Shown here piece after piece: positions 27,106-36,749 of a DNA stretch of 64,000 bases. Positions within the stretch are counted from its first letter, which is position 1, and each line of letters opens with the position of its first letter. This stretch comes from CAZNPL01 sp964574815 (GTDB lineage: Bacteria; Planctomycetota; Phycisphaerae; UBA1845). The stretch lies in the NCBI GenBank assembly GCA_964574815.1, contig CAZNPL010000035.1:9117-73116 (forward strand), written 5' to 3'. A program made the position numbers and the translations under genes. The notes beneath the pieces are model-generated. The model was given only the letters and a program-made list of their open reading frames with translations, did not search any database and was not told the origin of the DNA.

Positions 27106-28023
27106 TTACGGTTCATCGATTCGTTCAATAGAAGAGGGAGCGTAAAGCGGTACGTGCACGCCCTCTGTGTCCGGAACAATGCCCTGGAGGTCGAATACGT
27201 AACCCGGTTCAACGTGAATGGTGCCGTTGCCCCTTGTGACGCGTGCGTAACCCGAGAGATCCGTGGCGATGATCCACCTGCCGTCCCACAACTCGAACTG
27301 CCCCGACCTCAGTAAAATCGGATCCCTCGTCTCGAAAAGAAGGACGGCCCTCTCATGGTCGAGTATCCAGGGACCCGAGGACCCCTCTCCGATCGTCGGC
27401 CCGTTGATCCTGACCACGTGAGGACCCAGGACTTTGACGGTCCCGTCCATCTCTATTTTGCCGTCAAGGGTCAGCGGGCCGAACAACGCCGTGAGCCTCG
27501 CGAACCGGCCGATACTGATGAGGGCCTCGGGATCCTCCATCTTCACGACCCCGCCGGCCGCCCCCACGACGTCGACGTCGCTATACACGTCGAGAACGAA
27601 GCCGGCCTTCAAGAGCATCCCCGGTTGGCGCCCCTCCCCGGAAAAGACCAGCCGCGCCGGAGCGGTTTCCTTAGGTTTACGCTGCATCACAAACGACGAG
27701 TAGACCTTCAGCGTGGCGCCGCCGGTGATCTCCAGCACGCCGGGCCCGACTTCTTCGGTGGCGCGGTAGATATACACCCCCGTCGCCTCGGCATACGTCG
27801 AGACCACCACGTTGTGCCCGGCCCGAATCCTGACGGCATCGCCGGCCCCCGGGGATATGACCGCGTCGGCCCATTCGTGACCACCCTCTGACCATTCCCA
27901 TGTGTTTGGATGCTCCCAAGGACCATCTGTCTTGCTGCGAAAGTGATCGCCCCACGCGACCGTTGCGAAGTTCAGGCAAACACCGGCCACCAACGCCGGG
28001 GTCATGGCTTTGAAGCGATTCAT
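27106..28023 (-). CDS. Secreted G8-like/beta-helix protein
   Basis: 305 residues. ATG 28023 begins a signal peptide (MNRFKAMTPALVAGVCLNFATVAWG); the frame upstream adds 40 non-signal residues and is discarded. The mature part opens with a W-x2-P-x-TW ... GDAVRIRAGHNVVVSTYAEATGVYI block, the pattern of G8-type extracellular beta domains, followed by right-handed repeats of short strands with regular hydrophobic spacing (GVLEITGGATLKVYSSFVM, GKIEMDGTVKVLGPHVVRING). Predicted extracellular; ligand unknown. No anchor is visible at the C terminus. Confidence 0.72.
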   Translation of the reverse strand: MNRFKAMTPALVAGVCLNFATVAWGDHFRSKTDGPWEHPNTWEWSEGGHEWADAVISPGAGDAVRIRAGHNVVVSTYAEATGVYIYRATEEVGPGVLEITGGATLKVYSSFVMQRKPKETAPARLVFSGEGRQPGMLLKAGFVLDVYSDVDVVGAAGGVVKMEDPEALISIGRFARLTALFGPLTLDGKIEMDGTVKVLGPHVVRINGPTIGEGSSGPWILDHERAVLLFETRDPILLRSGQFELWDGRWIIATDLSGYARVTRGNGTIHVEPGYVFDLQGIVPDTEGVHVPLYAPSSIERIDEP

Positions 28024-28271
28024 GGCTCGACTCCGAGTTGCGAGGTGAAAGGCGGACCGTGCCCCGGCAGCTTCGTTCAGCCCGACGGGGCAGGGCATCA
28101 GCAGCATAGGCTCTCCTCCATGATACTTCAACGGAAAGAGCACAATGCGAACAGTTTAACGCATCGCCCGACCGACGTCAACAGGGGTTCCACGTCCCGA
28201 CGGCTAGCGACGCAACACCAAACGCAACAGGGCTTTATAAAAAAACAGCCGTGCTCGCGCCGCCGGACTCG

Positions 28272-28858
28272 TCAGTCATCGAGCCGCAGCACGCCGACGA
28301 GCATCCTGTGCACGCGGGCCGTGTTTCTGACGGCGAGCTTTCCGTCGAAGATGGCCATCGTGCCTCGCCCGCCGTTCTCCGACCATGAGTCCGGCTCGAC
28401 GATGGTCCGGACCCAGCCTATCAGTTCCTGCCCCCGCTCGGCGATCGCATCGTCATCGGGCTGGTCGGCGGATCGAGATCGGACAACTGGAGCAGAACGA
28501 GGTCCAGCACTTCCTTGATTTTCACATTTCGCAATTCCAGATAGACGTGGGCGTCTCGGTCGATGCTTTCCAGCGCGAGCGCTCGCCACATCACGAAGAT
28601 GTTGACCGGTTCGCCTTCAATGCGCTGATCCCTTAGCCAGGCAAGCACGTACGTGAACGTCACGTCGTCCCGGGAGACGCGTTCGACACGCTTGTTGACC
28701 CAGGTCCGGAGTCGGTGTCCTTCTGCACGCGATGCGGCGCCATCCCATGCGGCGCGACAGCCGGCGGTTTGGGCGCGCTCCTCGTTGCGCTCCCGCGCGG
28801 GTACAGATGCGGCGAGCAGTACAGCGGCCAGCAGTGATAAGATGTGTGTCCTGTTCAT
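28272..28858 (-). pseudogene. Secreted protein gene interrupted by a frameshift
   Basis: The first frame starts at 28858 (MNRTHILSLLAAVLLAASVPA, signal peptide) and gives a domain with NVKIKEVLDLVLLQLSDLD, then runs out of phase and stops at 28421. The second frame continues the same pattern downstream: DDDAIAERGQELIGWVRTIVEPDSW then SENGGRGTMAIFDGKLAVRNTARVH to a stop at 28272. Together they make one normal planctomycete-type periplasmic protein whose end resembles the secretin-like EPDSW-x-ENGG-G-x-I motif. One missing base between about 28450 and 28490 would explain the break. It may be a real mutation or a sequencing/assembly error. Confidence 0.65.
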
Positions 28859-29068
28859 GTTCGGGCCTCCCATATTCGACCACACGGACCCGGAAGAGGC
28901 CGCCGGCCCGCCGGTCCTGTTCGAAATCGACCACGTTGCGGCTCCTGCGGGCTATTCTACTGTTCGATGGGGAAGCACTTCCGTCAGACGCGTTTAATTG
29001 AAGCGGGCCACTCACTCAATTGTGGCGAAGAAACGAGAGCGGTTACAGTTGCGTGGAGCGCCGTCTGC

Positions 29069-30487
29069 TCACACATCCAGGTAAAGTTCGTACTCGAAGG
29101 GATGGGGGTGCGTGGCGACGGTACGAACCTCGTTGCGGCGCTTGGCGTCGATCCAGTTGCGAATGAAGGATTCGGCAAAGACTTCGCCTTTGACCAGAAA
29201 GGCGTGATCCTGTTCGAGGGCGGTCAGGGCTTCGGACAGGGTGCGCGGGATCGGAGTGATGCGTCGGCGGAACTCTTCGCTCTGTTTGGCGATGTCGACG
29301 TCGAAGGGACCGAAGTTGTGGGCGGCGCAGTCCACTCGCGATCGAATTCCGTCCAGGCCGGCCATCAGCATCGCGGCCAACGTGAGGTAGATGTTGCCGG
29401 TGAAGTCAGGCGGTCGGTACTCGATGCGCTTTTCGTCGGCGCTGACTGCGTATCGCGGGACCCTGATGGCGGCGGAGCGGTTCGCAAGCGAGAAGAAGAG
29501 GTTGACCGGCGCTTCCAGACCTTCGACCAGGCGTTTGAACGAGTTGGTGGATGGGTTCGTCAACCCGGTGAGCCCCCGCCCATGGATCAGAAGGCCGCCG
29601 ATGTAATGCAGCGCGGTGTCGCTGAGGTCGGCGTAGTTCTTGGATGCCCCGTCGAAGAAGAGGTTCTTGCCGTCCTTGTGAAGCTTCTGATGCACGTGCA
29701 TGCCGTTGCCGGCCTCGCCGAAGATGGGCTTGGGCATGAAAGTCGCCAGCTTGCCGTGGCGGTGGGCAACGTTCTTGATGACGTACTGGATGAGCATGGT
29801 TTGGTCGGCGGCGTCGAGCAGGGGGAGAAGGTCGATCTCGATCTCGCACTGCCCCGGGGCGCCGACCTCGTGATGATGGTAACGCACGCCCACCCCCATG
29901 TTCTGGAGCGTGACGGCGATTTCGGAGCGGATATCGCGGCTTCGATCGGTCGGGGCGATCCTCATGTAGCCGCCCTTGGTGGGAATTCCGGGCAGGGCAC
30001 CGGCCGTCTCAGTTTCAGACGAGACGATGCGAACCTGAGTGTCGTACGGCCGGTTGACGACGTCGACGCTGTCGAGAATGTGGAACTCGTACTCGGGCCC
30101 CATCCAGGCCTCGTCAGCCATGCCGCTGTTCTTCATGTAGGCAACGGCTCGTTGGGCAACGCTACGCGGGTCGGCGGAGAAGGGCGCCCTGGTATCCGCT
30201 GTCACAGTCTCGCACAGGAAGCTGATGGTGGGCAGCTCCCAGAAGGGGTCGATGAAGGCGGTGGCAGGGTCCGGTCTGGCGACGACGTCACCACTTTCGA
30301 CGTTCGTGAATCCCGATCCGGATGAACCGTCGTAGCCGACGCCCTCTGTAAAGTGTTTGGCGGAGAAGTTGCTGGCGGGGATCGTGATGTGCATCCACCG
30401 GCCGGTGATGCCGGTGACTTTGAGGTCCACCATCGCTAAGTCGTTGTTTGCAATATACTTAAGGGCTTCTTCGGCTGTTGCGAACAT
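29069..30487 (-). CDS. glnA: Glutamine synthetase, type I
   Basis: 472 residues, standard GSI length. Seen motifs: GYDGSSGSGF, GPEYEFHILD, HHHEVGAPGQCEIEI, FGEAGNGMHVHQ (ATP-binding), NPSTNSFKRLV, NRSAAIRVP and RIEYRPPD. It makes glutamine from glutamate, ammonia and ATP as a cytoplasmic dodecamer. The adenylylation-site Tyr loop (NLYDLP type) is not present in the usual form; the segment reads NIYLTLAAMLMAGLDGI. A GGAGGTG ribosome site precedes the ATG. No glnB/glnK or nitrogen two-component gene is adjacent. Confidence 0.96.
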   Translation of the reverse strand: MFATAEEALKYIANNDLAMVDLKVTGITGRWMHITIPASNFSAKHFTEGVGYDGSSGSGFTNVESGDVVARPDPATAFIDPFWELPTISFLCETVTADTRAPFSADPRSVAQRAVAYMKNSGMADEAWMGPEYEFHILDSVDVVNRPYDTQVRIVSSETETAGALPGIPTKGGYMRIAPTDRSRDIRSEIAVTLQNMGVGVRYHHHEVGAPGQCEIEIDLLPLLDAADQTMLIQYVIKNVAHRHGKLATFMPKPIFGEAGNGMHVHQKLHKDGKNLFFDGASKNYADLSDTALHYIGGLLIHGRGLTGLTNPSTNSFKRLVEGLEAPVNLFFSLANRSAAIRVPRYAVSADEKRIEYRPPDFTGNIYLTLAAMLMAGLDGIRSRVDCAAHNFGPFDVDIAKQSEEFRRRITPIPRTLSEALTALEQDHAFLVKGEVFAESFIRNWIDAKRRNEVRTVATHPHPFEYELYLDV

Positions 30488-31048
30488 TCACGGCACCTCC
30501 ATCGGACGACGCCGGCCCGACGCCGTCAATCCTCCCGGCTAGCACGTTGCATTCCAGCGGTCCTCTCAGCATCGCCGCGCCCCTCGTCGGCGACATGCTC
30601 TCAATTGGGAAGAGGGTGGCCGCAAGGGTGGCGGAATGCAAGGCGCCGCTTCGCGGACCTGACATGCGGCGAGGGCCCAAGGCGACATGAGCAGGCCACG
30701 CGGCTCTCGCGCACGGAGACGCGGCCGATCCCTCTCGAAAGGGATGAACAAGCCCTCTGGAGGCTTCAGGGCTGCGGGTGCTCGCCCATGCTCGGGCATC
30801 CGCGGTCCTGATTTTCATTTCTGCGGTCCGAGTTCAAACTGCACGTGGGCGGAGAGGGTCGCGGGCAAGCTCCGCCGCCGGGGGCGGTTCCGCTTACCCA
30901 CGGCCGCCGCGCTGAACACGTGCACCGGTGCCCAAGACGCACACGTATACTGAATACCCAGGTCCAGGCGGAACACGCACGTCGGGCCTTGTTGCCTGAT
31001 GCAGGCACGTGGGGGTAGGCTCCGCCCGACAATCGTTGTCGGTCGCGG
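30488..31048. other. Divergent intergenic region between glnA and glycan genes
   Basis: 561 bases with no supported gene; frames on both strands are Arg/Pro-rich shadows. glnA control elements should lie at the left end. No sigma54-type GG-N10-GC site with proper context was recognised. Confidence 0.45.
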
Positions 31049-32599
31049 GTGGGTGAGGTCGATACCAGAAACATCCTCCCGAGGGGAGTTGTAGCAGCGC
31101 GCGGCCTGTGGAAGGCCGCCAACGGACAGTGTGCGCGAAGGGAACGACTTACGGATTCTTCGGCAGTGGGCGAGGCAAGCGGCAGCATCCGGAACGCTCA
31201 TCATACGTGGTCGCTCGGCGGCCATTTTCTGGCCGTTGTCGTCCTGACGGCTTTGGGGGCCGGGACCCGGCTCTACCAGCTCGAGCAGCCGAGTCTGTGG
31301 TATGACGAGCTTCGCACGATCCACGGCGCCATGACGGGCGAGGAGCCATGGTCGAAACGGTTGGGGTATTGGCCTCATCGCGTCTGGCTGCAGATGCAGG
31401 AGGTCCCGTTGTCGGCGGAACTGGCGGAGGCTCCGGAGCGCTGGCGGGCACTGGGAATCGATGAAGCGTCCGCTCGTCTGCCGGCGACGCTGGTGGGCAT
31501 CCTGGCGGTGCCGCTCCTGTATCTGGTGGGGGTTCGGGTGCTGGGGCCGCGGGTCTCGTTCGTTGCAAGCCTGCTTTTGGCGCTGAGCGTGTGGCACGTG
31601 TACTGGTCGCAAAGCGCGCGTTTTTACGCGATCCAGTTCCTGTTCTACAATCTGGCGCTGCTGTACTATGTTGAGTGGAACGCGTCGCGGCGCTGGGGTT
31701 CGGCGGCTGCGACGATGGTTTTTCTGGTGTTGGCTGCACTCAGCCAGCCGACGGCAGTCGTGCTGTACGGGGTCTTCCTGGTTGACGCAGCGCTGAAGAC
31801 GGTCTCGGGCGGCGATCGCCGCGCGGCGCTGCGCGTGTTCGGTGCCTTGCTGGTACCGATCCTGCTCGTCGGTGCGGCCGTTGCCGTGGACGTGGCGCGG
31901 CGCCCGGACCAGTGGGCGCACTTTTTCGAGAAAGCGAATCTTCCACCCGGTCGGCTGGTGCTCTCGGGCGGTTATGCGATCGGCCCGCCAGTCGTGCTGG
32001 TAGCCTTACTCGGGGGATGGCGGGCGTTGCGGGATCGTGACGACGCCGGTGTGACGTTGCTGGTGGCGGCTTTGCTACCGTTTGTGGCTTTCTCGGTGCT
32101 CGGGCTCTTCGGACGCGTGGAACTGCGGTATTGCCTGGTCGCGTTGTACGCGTGGCTTGGCCTGGCGGCGCTGGTCGGTGTGCGAGTGTTCGAGTCCACT
32201 GAGGTTCGTTTGGGCCGGATGGTATCGACGGCGCTGGTATGCGGCCTTGCCGGAAGCCTGCTGCTGCCGCTTTACGACTACACCCAGGCAAACGGATGGC
32301 GACCGTTCATCCGAGAGGCGGCCGCGTACGTGCAACGCGAGCGCTCGCCCGGTGACCAAGTGTTCATGAATCCCGACGAGGGCTCCTATTATCTCGGCGA
32401 ACCGGTGGCGGGGGATGCGCCGGAGGTTGTCGAGAATGCGGATGGGGTCGAACCGCGGTGGGTGGTCTATCGTACCGACGAACGCGGGACGTTGGCGCCG
32501 CCGCGGGAGTGGCTGAAGGCGCACACGGAGCTTCGTGCGGTCTTCGGATGCGACGGGATCCAGCGCATGGCGCGCGTTTACGTTCGCTACCGCCCGTGA
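31049..32599 (+). CDS. GT-C membrane glycosyltransferase (family 39/ArnT-like)
   Basis: Up to 516 residues; the GTG at 31049 lacks a ribosome site and a GTG near 31166 or a later start is possible, so the N-terminal 40-50 residues are doubtful. About ten hydrophobic segments. The first periplasmic loop has SLWYDELRTIHGAM, with the acidic DE pair typical of GT-C enzymes, and the ASARLPATLVGILAVPLLYLVG segment that follows is characteristic of the PMT_2/GT39 family. The C terminus is a soluble periplasmic domain. Such enzymes transfer sugars from lipid-linked donors. It heads the glycan set and is followed 34 bases later by a GT4 gene. Confidence 0.8.
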   Translation: MGEVDTRNILPRGVVAARGLWKAANGQCARRERLTDSSAVGEASGSIRNAHHTWSLGGHFLAVVVLTALGAGTRLYQLEQPSLWYDELRTIHGAMTGEEPWSKRLGYWPHRVWLQMQEVPLSAELAEAPERWRALGIDEASARLPATLVGILAVPLLYLVGVRVLGPRVSFVASLLLALSVWHVYWSQSARFYAIQFLFYNLALLYYVEWNASRRWGSAAATMVFLVLAALSQPTAVVLYGVFLVDAALKTVSGGDRRAALRVFGALLVPILLVGAAVAVDVARRPDQWAHFFEKANLPPGRLVLSGGYAIGPPVVLVALLGGWRALRDRDDAGVTLLVAALLPFVAFSVLGLFGRVELRYCLVALYAWLGLAALVGVRVFESTEVRLGRMVSTALVCGLAGSLLLPLYDYTQANGWRPFIREAAAYVQRERSPGDQVFMNPDEGSYYLGEPVAGDAPEVVENADGVEPRWVVYRTDERGTLAPPREWLKAHTELRAVFGCDGIQRMARVYVRYRP

Positions 32600-32633
32600 G
32601 AAGGGCGACAGGCATTAATGGAAACGGAACTCA

Positions 32634-33746
32634 ATGCGAGTCGCGTTGGATATTCGGTACCATACGGCCAGCGGCGCCTCGAATTACATCTCGAATCTTG
32701 TGCCACGCCTGCTGGAGGCCAACACGCACTACGAACTGGTGCTGTTGCGTTTTGCGGATCAGGATGACTGCGATGATCTGCCACTTGAATCAATCCCGTG
32801 TACGCGCCTCCACAAGTTTGCACAGGTGATCTGGGACCAGTCGGTGCTTCCGTTTGCGCTCCGGGGTCGGGGCATTGACCTTTATCACCCGCTCAAGTTC
32901 CTCGGATGTTTGCGGCGTCACTGTCCCCAGATCAGCGTGGGGCATTCGATCACGGCGCCGTTTCGCGGCGACTTTCCGTCGTCGCGGAGAGCGCTGGCGT
33001 ATTGGAGCACGCTGGGCAACCGCCTCTACCGGCGAAGCTCGCACGTCATCGCGGTCAGCGAATACGTTAAAGAGTTTCTCATCGAGGTGCTCTCGGTGCC
33101 GCCTGAGCAGGTCACCGTTGTGTACAACGGAAAGGACGCCCGCTTTCGACAATGCCCCAACGTGGCCAGGCCCGCGGAATTGAAGGTGCCGGCCGACCGC
33201 CCCTTTATCCTCGGTGTCGGAAACCTGTTTCCGGTCAAAAACCAGCTTACGACCGTGCGAGCGTTCGCGCGGGTAGCGGACCGCCTGCCCGATCACGCGC
33301 TCGTGCTGGCCGGCGGAACGACGCATCCATACTTTATGGAAGTGAGCAAAGCGGTGAACCGCGCGGCGCTGACCGAACGGGTTCACTTCCCCGGGTTCGT
33401 GGACGCGGACGCCCTGTTGTACCTGTACAACCGGGCAGAGGTGCTGATCATGCCGTCGTTGACGGAGGGCTGTCCGATCACGCTGCTCGAAGCGATGGCG
33501 TGCGGCCTGCCCGTCGTGGGCTCGCGGCGGGGGGGCATCGCCGAGTTGGGAGGCGAGGCGATTCGGACGGTGGACGACCCGCATGACACGGAGGCATGGG
33601 CGACGGCCATGCTGGAGGTGGTGACCGACTCGCGTACTCGAGCGCAGATGACGGAGGCATCGTTGCGACGGGCCGCCGAGTTTACCTGGGAGCGGACCGG
33701 ATGCGAGACGCTTGCGGTCTACGACCGCGTGCTGGCGGGCAGGTAA
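32634..33746 (+). CDS. GT4-family glycosyltransferase
   Basis: 370 residues, ATG with GGAAACGGAA upstream. GT-B fold: N-terminal acceptor domain, hinge, then the donor domain from PFILGVGNLFPVKNQLTTVRAF. The EX7E motif is EGCPITLLEAMACGLPVVGS. Expected role is transfer of a hexose from a nucleotide-sugar in the cytoplasm during surface-glycan assembly. Acceptor and sugar are unknown. Lies between a membrane glycosyltransferase and a flippase. Confidence 0.9.
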   Translation: MRVALDIRYHTASGASNYISNLVPRLLEANTHYELVLLRFADQDDCDDLPLESIPCTRLHKFAQVIWDQSVLPFALRGRGIDLYHPLKFLGCLRRHCPQISVGHSITAPFRGDFPSSRRALAYWSTLGNRLYRRSSHVIAVSEYVKEFLIEVLSVPPEQVTVVYNGKDARFRQCPNVARPAELKVPADRPFILGVGNLFPVKNQLTTVRAFARVADRLPDHALVLAGGTTHPYFMEVSKAVNRAALTERVHFPGFVDADALLYLYNRAEVLIMPSLTEGCPITLLEAMACGLPVVGSRRGGIAELGGEAIRTVDDPHDTEAWATAMLEVVTDSRTRAQMTEASLRRAAEFTWERTGCETLAVYDRVLAGR

Positions 33747-33958
33747 TGACTTGAGCCCGTATGAGCGGCTTCGTCCCATGCTGGTATGTATGAGCCGTAG
33801 GTTGTCAGAGGGACGGCACGCTCGGACAAACCACCCATGGCAGCCGGCGAACGCGGCCAAATACAGCCCCACAGGCGTTAGAGCGCCCCGTCACAAGCAA
33901 CTGAACGGGTGGTGGAATTCGTTGCGGGGCGGCGTCGACGCCGATATAGAGTTTGCCC

Positions 33959-35518
33959 ATGGCCGGTCCCCGTACAGTAGAGCCTCCACCGGCTTCGTCG
34001 GAGAAGACGGGTCCGCCGTCTGCGGGCGCGGTCCGCAGGATGGCCGTCGGCGCGGGCACCACGTTCGCCGCCAAAGTGGCAAACACCGGCATCAAGTTCC
34101 TCACTCAAATCGTGCTATGCAGATTGCTGGGCGCAACTGGGTTCGGGTTGTACTCGCTGGCGCTCGTGATTTCGCAGGTCGGGGAGCTGTTCGCAGGCAT
34201 GGGCCTGGAGAGTGGCTCGGTCCGATTCGTCTCGATTCATCACGGCGAGGGCGACCAGCGACGCCTCAAGGGCGTACTCCTCCATTCGGTGGCCGTTCCG
34301 CTGATCGGCGGATTGATCCTCGCGACGGCATTGTTCTTGCTGGCCGAGCCTTTGGCTCGGGACGTCTTCAACGAGCCCGGCCTGGCGATCGCGCTGCGGA
34401 TTATCGCGTTTGCAATACCGTTCGGGGCGGTCATGACCGTTCTGGGGTTTGCGTCGACAGGATTCGGCGTGACGTACTATCTGGCCGCGGTATGGACGCT
34501 GCATCCGGCCCTCAACTTGGTGCTGGCCACGGCACTTTGTGCGGCCGGTGCGGGCGTGATGGGAGCGGCTGCCGCGTGGGCGGCGAGCGGGCTGGTCGGG
34601 GCGGCGGTTGCGTTCCTGTTTGTTCGCCGGGCCTGGCCGAAGCTGACGTCGTCCGCGATTCGGCCGGCCTTCGCGCTGCGCCGGTTGCTGGCGTTCTCGC
34701 TTCCGCTCGCGCTGGGCAACCTTCTCTGGCTGGTGCTCCTGTGGACGGACGTGCTGGCGCTGGGGTACTTCAGTACGGCCGACGACGTCGGGATCTACCG
34801 GGCTACGTCGCAGACTTCGCTGCTTCTGACACTGATCATGGTCTCGATCAACACCATCTTCGCGCCGATGATCGCCGGACTCTTGAACCGGAAGGAGCAT
34901 GACCAGACTCGAGAGGTTTTCCAGACCTCGGCGCGCTGGAGCTTGACAACCACAATTCCGATTTTCCTCGTGCTCGCCGTGTTCGGTGGGCAGGTGTTGC
35001 GCATCTTTGGCGATGGGTTCGAAGCCGGAGCCATTCCGCTGCTGATTCTCGCGATCGGGCAACTGGTTACGGCGGGAACGGGGAGCTGCGGTCAGGTGCT
35101 GGTGATGTCGGGGCACCAGTATCTTAAGCTGTTCGGCGACTTGGGAATGGCGCTGACCAACGTCGTGCTGAACATCCTGCTGATTCCGCGCTGGGGGCTG
35201 GTCGGGGCGGCCGTGGCAACGGGCATAAGCGTGGCCGCAGTGCACGTTCTGAGGTTGGTTCAGGTGTGGTGGGTCCTGCGGCTGTCGCCATACACCTGGC
35301 GCTTTCTCAAAGTTCTGTTGCCGGGCCTGGCGGCCGGCGCGTGCGGCGTGGGAATTCGACCGTGGTTTGACGGGTGGCACTACCTTGCGGCATTGACAGT
35401 AGGGGGAGCGGTGATGATCATTCTCTACACACTCCTGCTGATCGCCCTGGGGCTGGAACCCGAAGACCGTTCGATTCTCGGCGACCTGGTGAACAAGATG
35501 CGCCGCGAGGGGTCGTAG
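33959..35518 (+). CDS. Oligosaccharide flippase (Wzx/MATE-like)
   Basis: 519 residues from ATG 33959. Fourteen or so hydrophobic segments; the N-terminal FAAKVANTGIKFLTQIVLCRLLGATGFGLYSLALV and the middle QVLVMSGHQYLKLFGDLGMALTNVVLNILLIPRWGLVGAAVATG are family signatures. It should flip lipid-linked sugars to the outer face of the inner membrane. The 35 residues before the first helix are disordered. A 212-base gap separates it from the GT4 gene; the propeller gene follows closely. Confidence 0.9.
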   Translation: MAGPRTVEPPPASSEKTGPPSAGAVRRMAVGAGTTFAAKVANTGIKFLTQIVLCRLLGATGFGLYSLALVISQVGELFAGMGLESGSVRFVSIHHGEGDQRRLKGVLLHSVAVPLIGGLILATALFLLAEPLARDVFNEPGLAIALRIIAFAIPFGAVMTVLGFASTGFGVTYYLAAVWTLHPALNLVLATALCAAGAGVMGAAAAWAASGLVGAAVAFLFVRRAWPKLTSSAIRPAFALRRLLAFSLPLALGNLLWLVLLWTDVLALGYFSTADDVGIYRATSQTSLLLTLIMVSINTIFAPMIAGLLNRKEHDQTREVFQTSARWSLTTTIPIFLVLAVFGGQVLRIFGDGFEAGAIPLLILAIGQLVTAGTGSCGQVLVMSGHQYLKLFGDLGMALTNVVLNILLIPRWGLVGAAVATGISVAAVHVLRLVQVWWVLRLSPYTWRFLKVLLPGLAAGACGVGIRPWFDGWHYLAALTVGGAVMIILYTLLLIALGLEPEDRSILGDLVNKMRREGS

Positions 35519-35564
35519 GCTTGTGTCGCAGAACGTGGGTGGGCAGTTGACGGAGCGGCCGGAA

Positions 35565-36545
35565 ATGTCTGACAAGAACCGCAGCTACAAGATCGTGTGG
35601 ATCGGCATCCCCGCCCTTCTGATCGCCTTTGCGGCGGGCAATCTTGCCGGCTACAAACGAGGGATTCTCTTTGTCGATCGGGTACGGGAATGGTCCATCG
35701 GCGTATATACCGGTCCGTCGCTCCTGGAGATCGGCGATCCGGGCGGCGTTTCGAATCCGGTGCTCACACGCGACGACGTGACGGACGTCGCGGCCGATTT
35801 CGTCGCCGACCCGTTCATTCTACGCACCGACAACGGCTGGTGTATGTTTTTCGAGGTGCTCAATTCAGAAACCCGGCAGGGCGACATCGGTCTGGCGAGA
35901 AGCACGGACGGATTGGTGTGGGAATACGACCGCATCGTCCTGGACGAGCCGTTCCACCTGTCCTATCCGTACGTATTCGAGTGGGAAGGGCGGCACTACA
36001 TGATCCCGGAAAGCTACGAAGCCGCCGCCGTCCGGCTGTATGAAGCACGAGACTTCCCGACGAAGTGGGCGTTCGTCGCCCGGCTTGTTCGCGATGACCT
36101 CGTGGACCCTTCGGTGTTCCGGCACGCGGGCCGGTGGTGGATGCTGGCGTCGGCGAACGCTCGGGGCAACGACAAGCTGGCACTTTACCACGCAGAGGAG
36201 CTGACCGGGCCGTGGGAGCGGCACCCGGCCAGCCCGCTGATCATCGGCGACCCGAACATCGCCAGGCCGGCAGGGCGCGTGATCCGCGTGGACGAGAAGC
36301 TGTACCGGTTCGGACAGGACGATCACCCCAGCTATGCCCTGTCGGTGGGCGCGTTCGAGATGACCAAACTGACGCTTACAGAATATGAGGAGCGGCCGGT
36401 AAAGGTCCCGTTCCTCGAGGGCAGCGGGTCGGGCTGGAATGCCCTGGGCATGCACCACATCGACGCTCACCGACTCCCCGACGGCAGTTGGATCGCGGCG
36501 GTTGACGGCCACCGGAAGGTGTCATTATTCGGTCTGCAGTACTGA
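35565..36545 (+). CDS. Membrane-anchored five-bladed beta-propeller protein (GINT1-N/GH43-like)
   Basis: 326 residues; ATG 35565 has GGAG about 10 bases upstream, although a GTG at 35523 is also open. One transmembrane helix (IVWIGIPALLIAFAAGNLAG) then a propeller: ADPFILRTDNGWCMFFEV, YPYVFEWEGRHYMIPES, DPSVFRHAGRWWMLAS and YRFGQDDHPSY blades. The pattern fits the propeller domain found at the N terminus of glucosamine inositolphosphorylceramide transferases and in GH43-like sugar-active enzymes. Position after a flippase suggests a glycan-modifying enzyme on the outer face. Catalytic residues were not confirmed. Confidence 0.75.
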   Translation: MSDKNRSYKIVWIGIPALLIAFAAGNLAGYKRGILFVDRVREWSIGVYTGPSLLEIGDPGGVSNPVLTRDDVTDVAADFVADPFILRTDNGWCMFFEVLNSETRQGDIGLARSTDGLVWEYDRIVLDEPFHLSYPYVFEWEGRHYMIPESYEAAAVRLYEARDFPTKWAFVARLVRDDLVDPSVFRHAGRWWMLASANARGNDKLALYHAEELTGPWERHPASPLIIGDPNIARPAGRVIRVDEKLYRFGQDDHPSYALSVGAFEMTKLTLTEYEERPVKVPFLEGSGSGWNALGMHHIDAHRLPDGSWIAAVDGHRKVSLFGLQY

Positions 36546-36749
36546 CAGCAGACTCGGCCGGCTCAGTTGCGATTTCCCCAACGAAGTTCTCACGCTGATC
36601 GCCTTGACATGTGCAGACACACGCAGGCGTTTGCGTTGGCGTCCGCCTTGAGAGGAAGCTGAGCGAAGGACCACCCGTAAATGGTCGATTACCAGGGGCT
36701 CGGCTGGAGAAGCAGGGTATCCGACTCGAATCGGCTTGCCGTATGCCGT

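Noticed and set aside
28225..28255. T-rich hairpin as terminator of the frameshifted gene
   Set aside because: Only four pairs with the T-run in the loop; too weak to call.
28844..30325. 493-residue plus-strand frame opposite glnA
   Set aside because: Antisense to a complete glutamine synthetase with all motifs.
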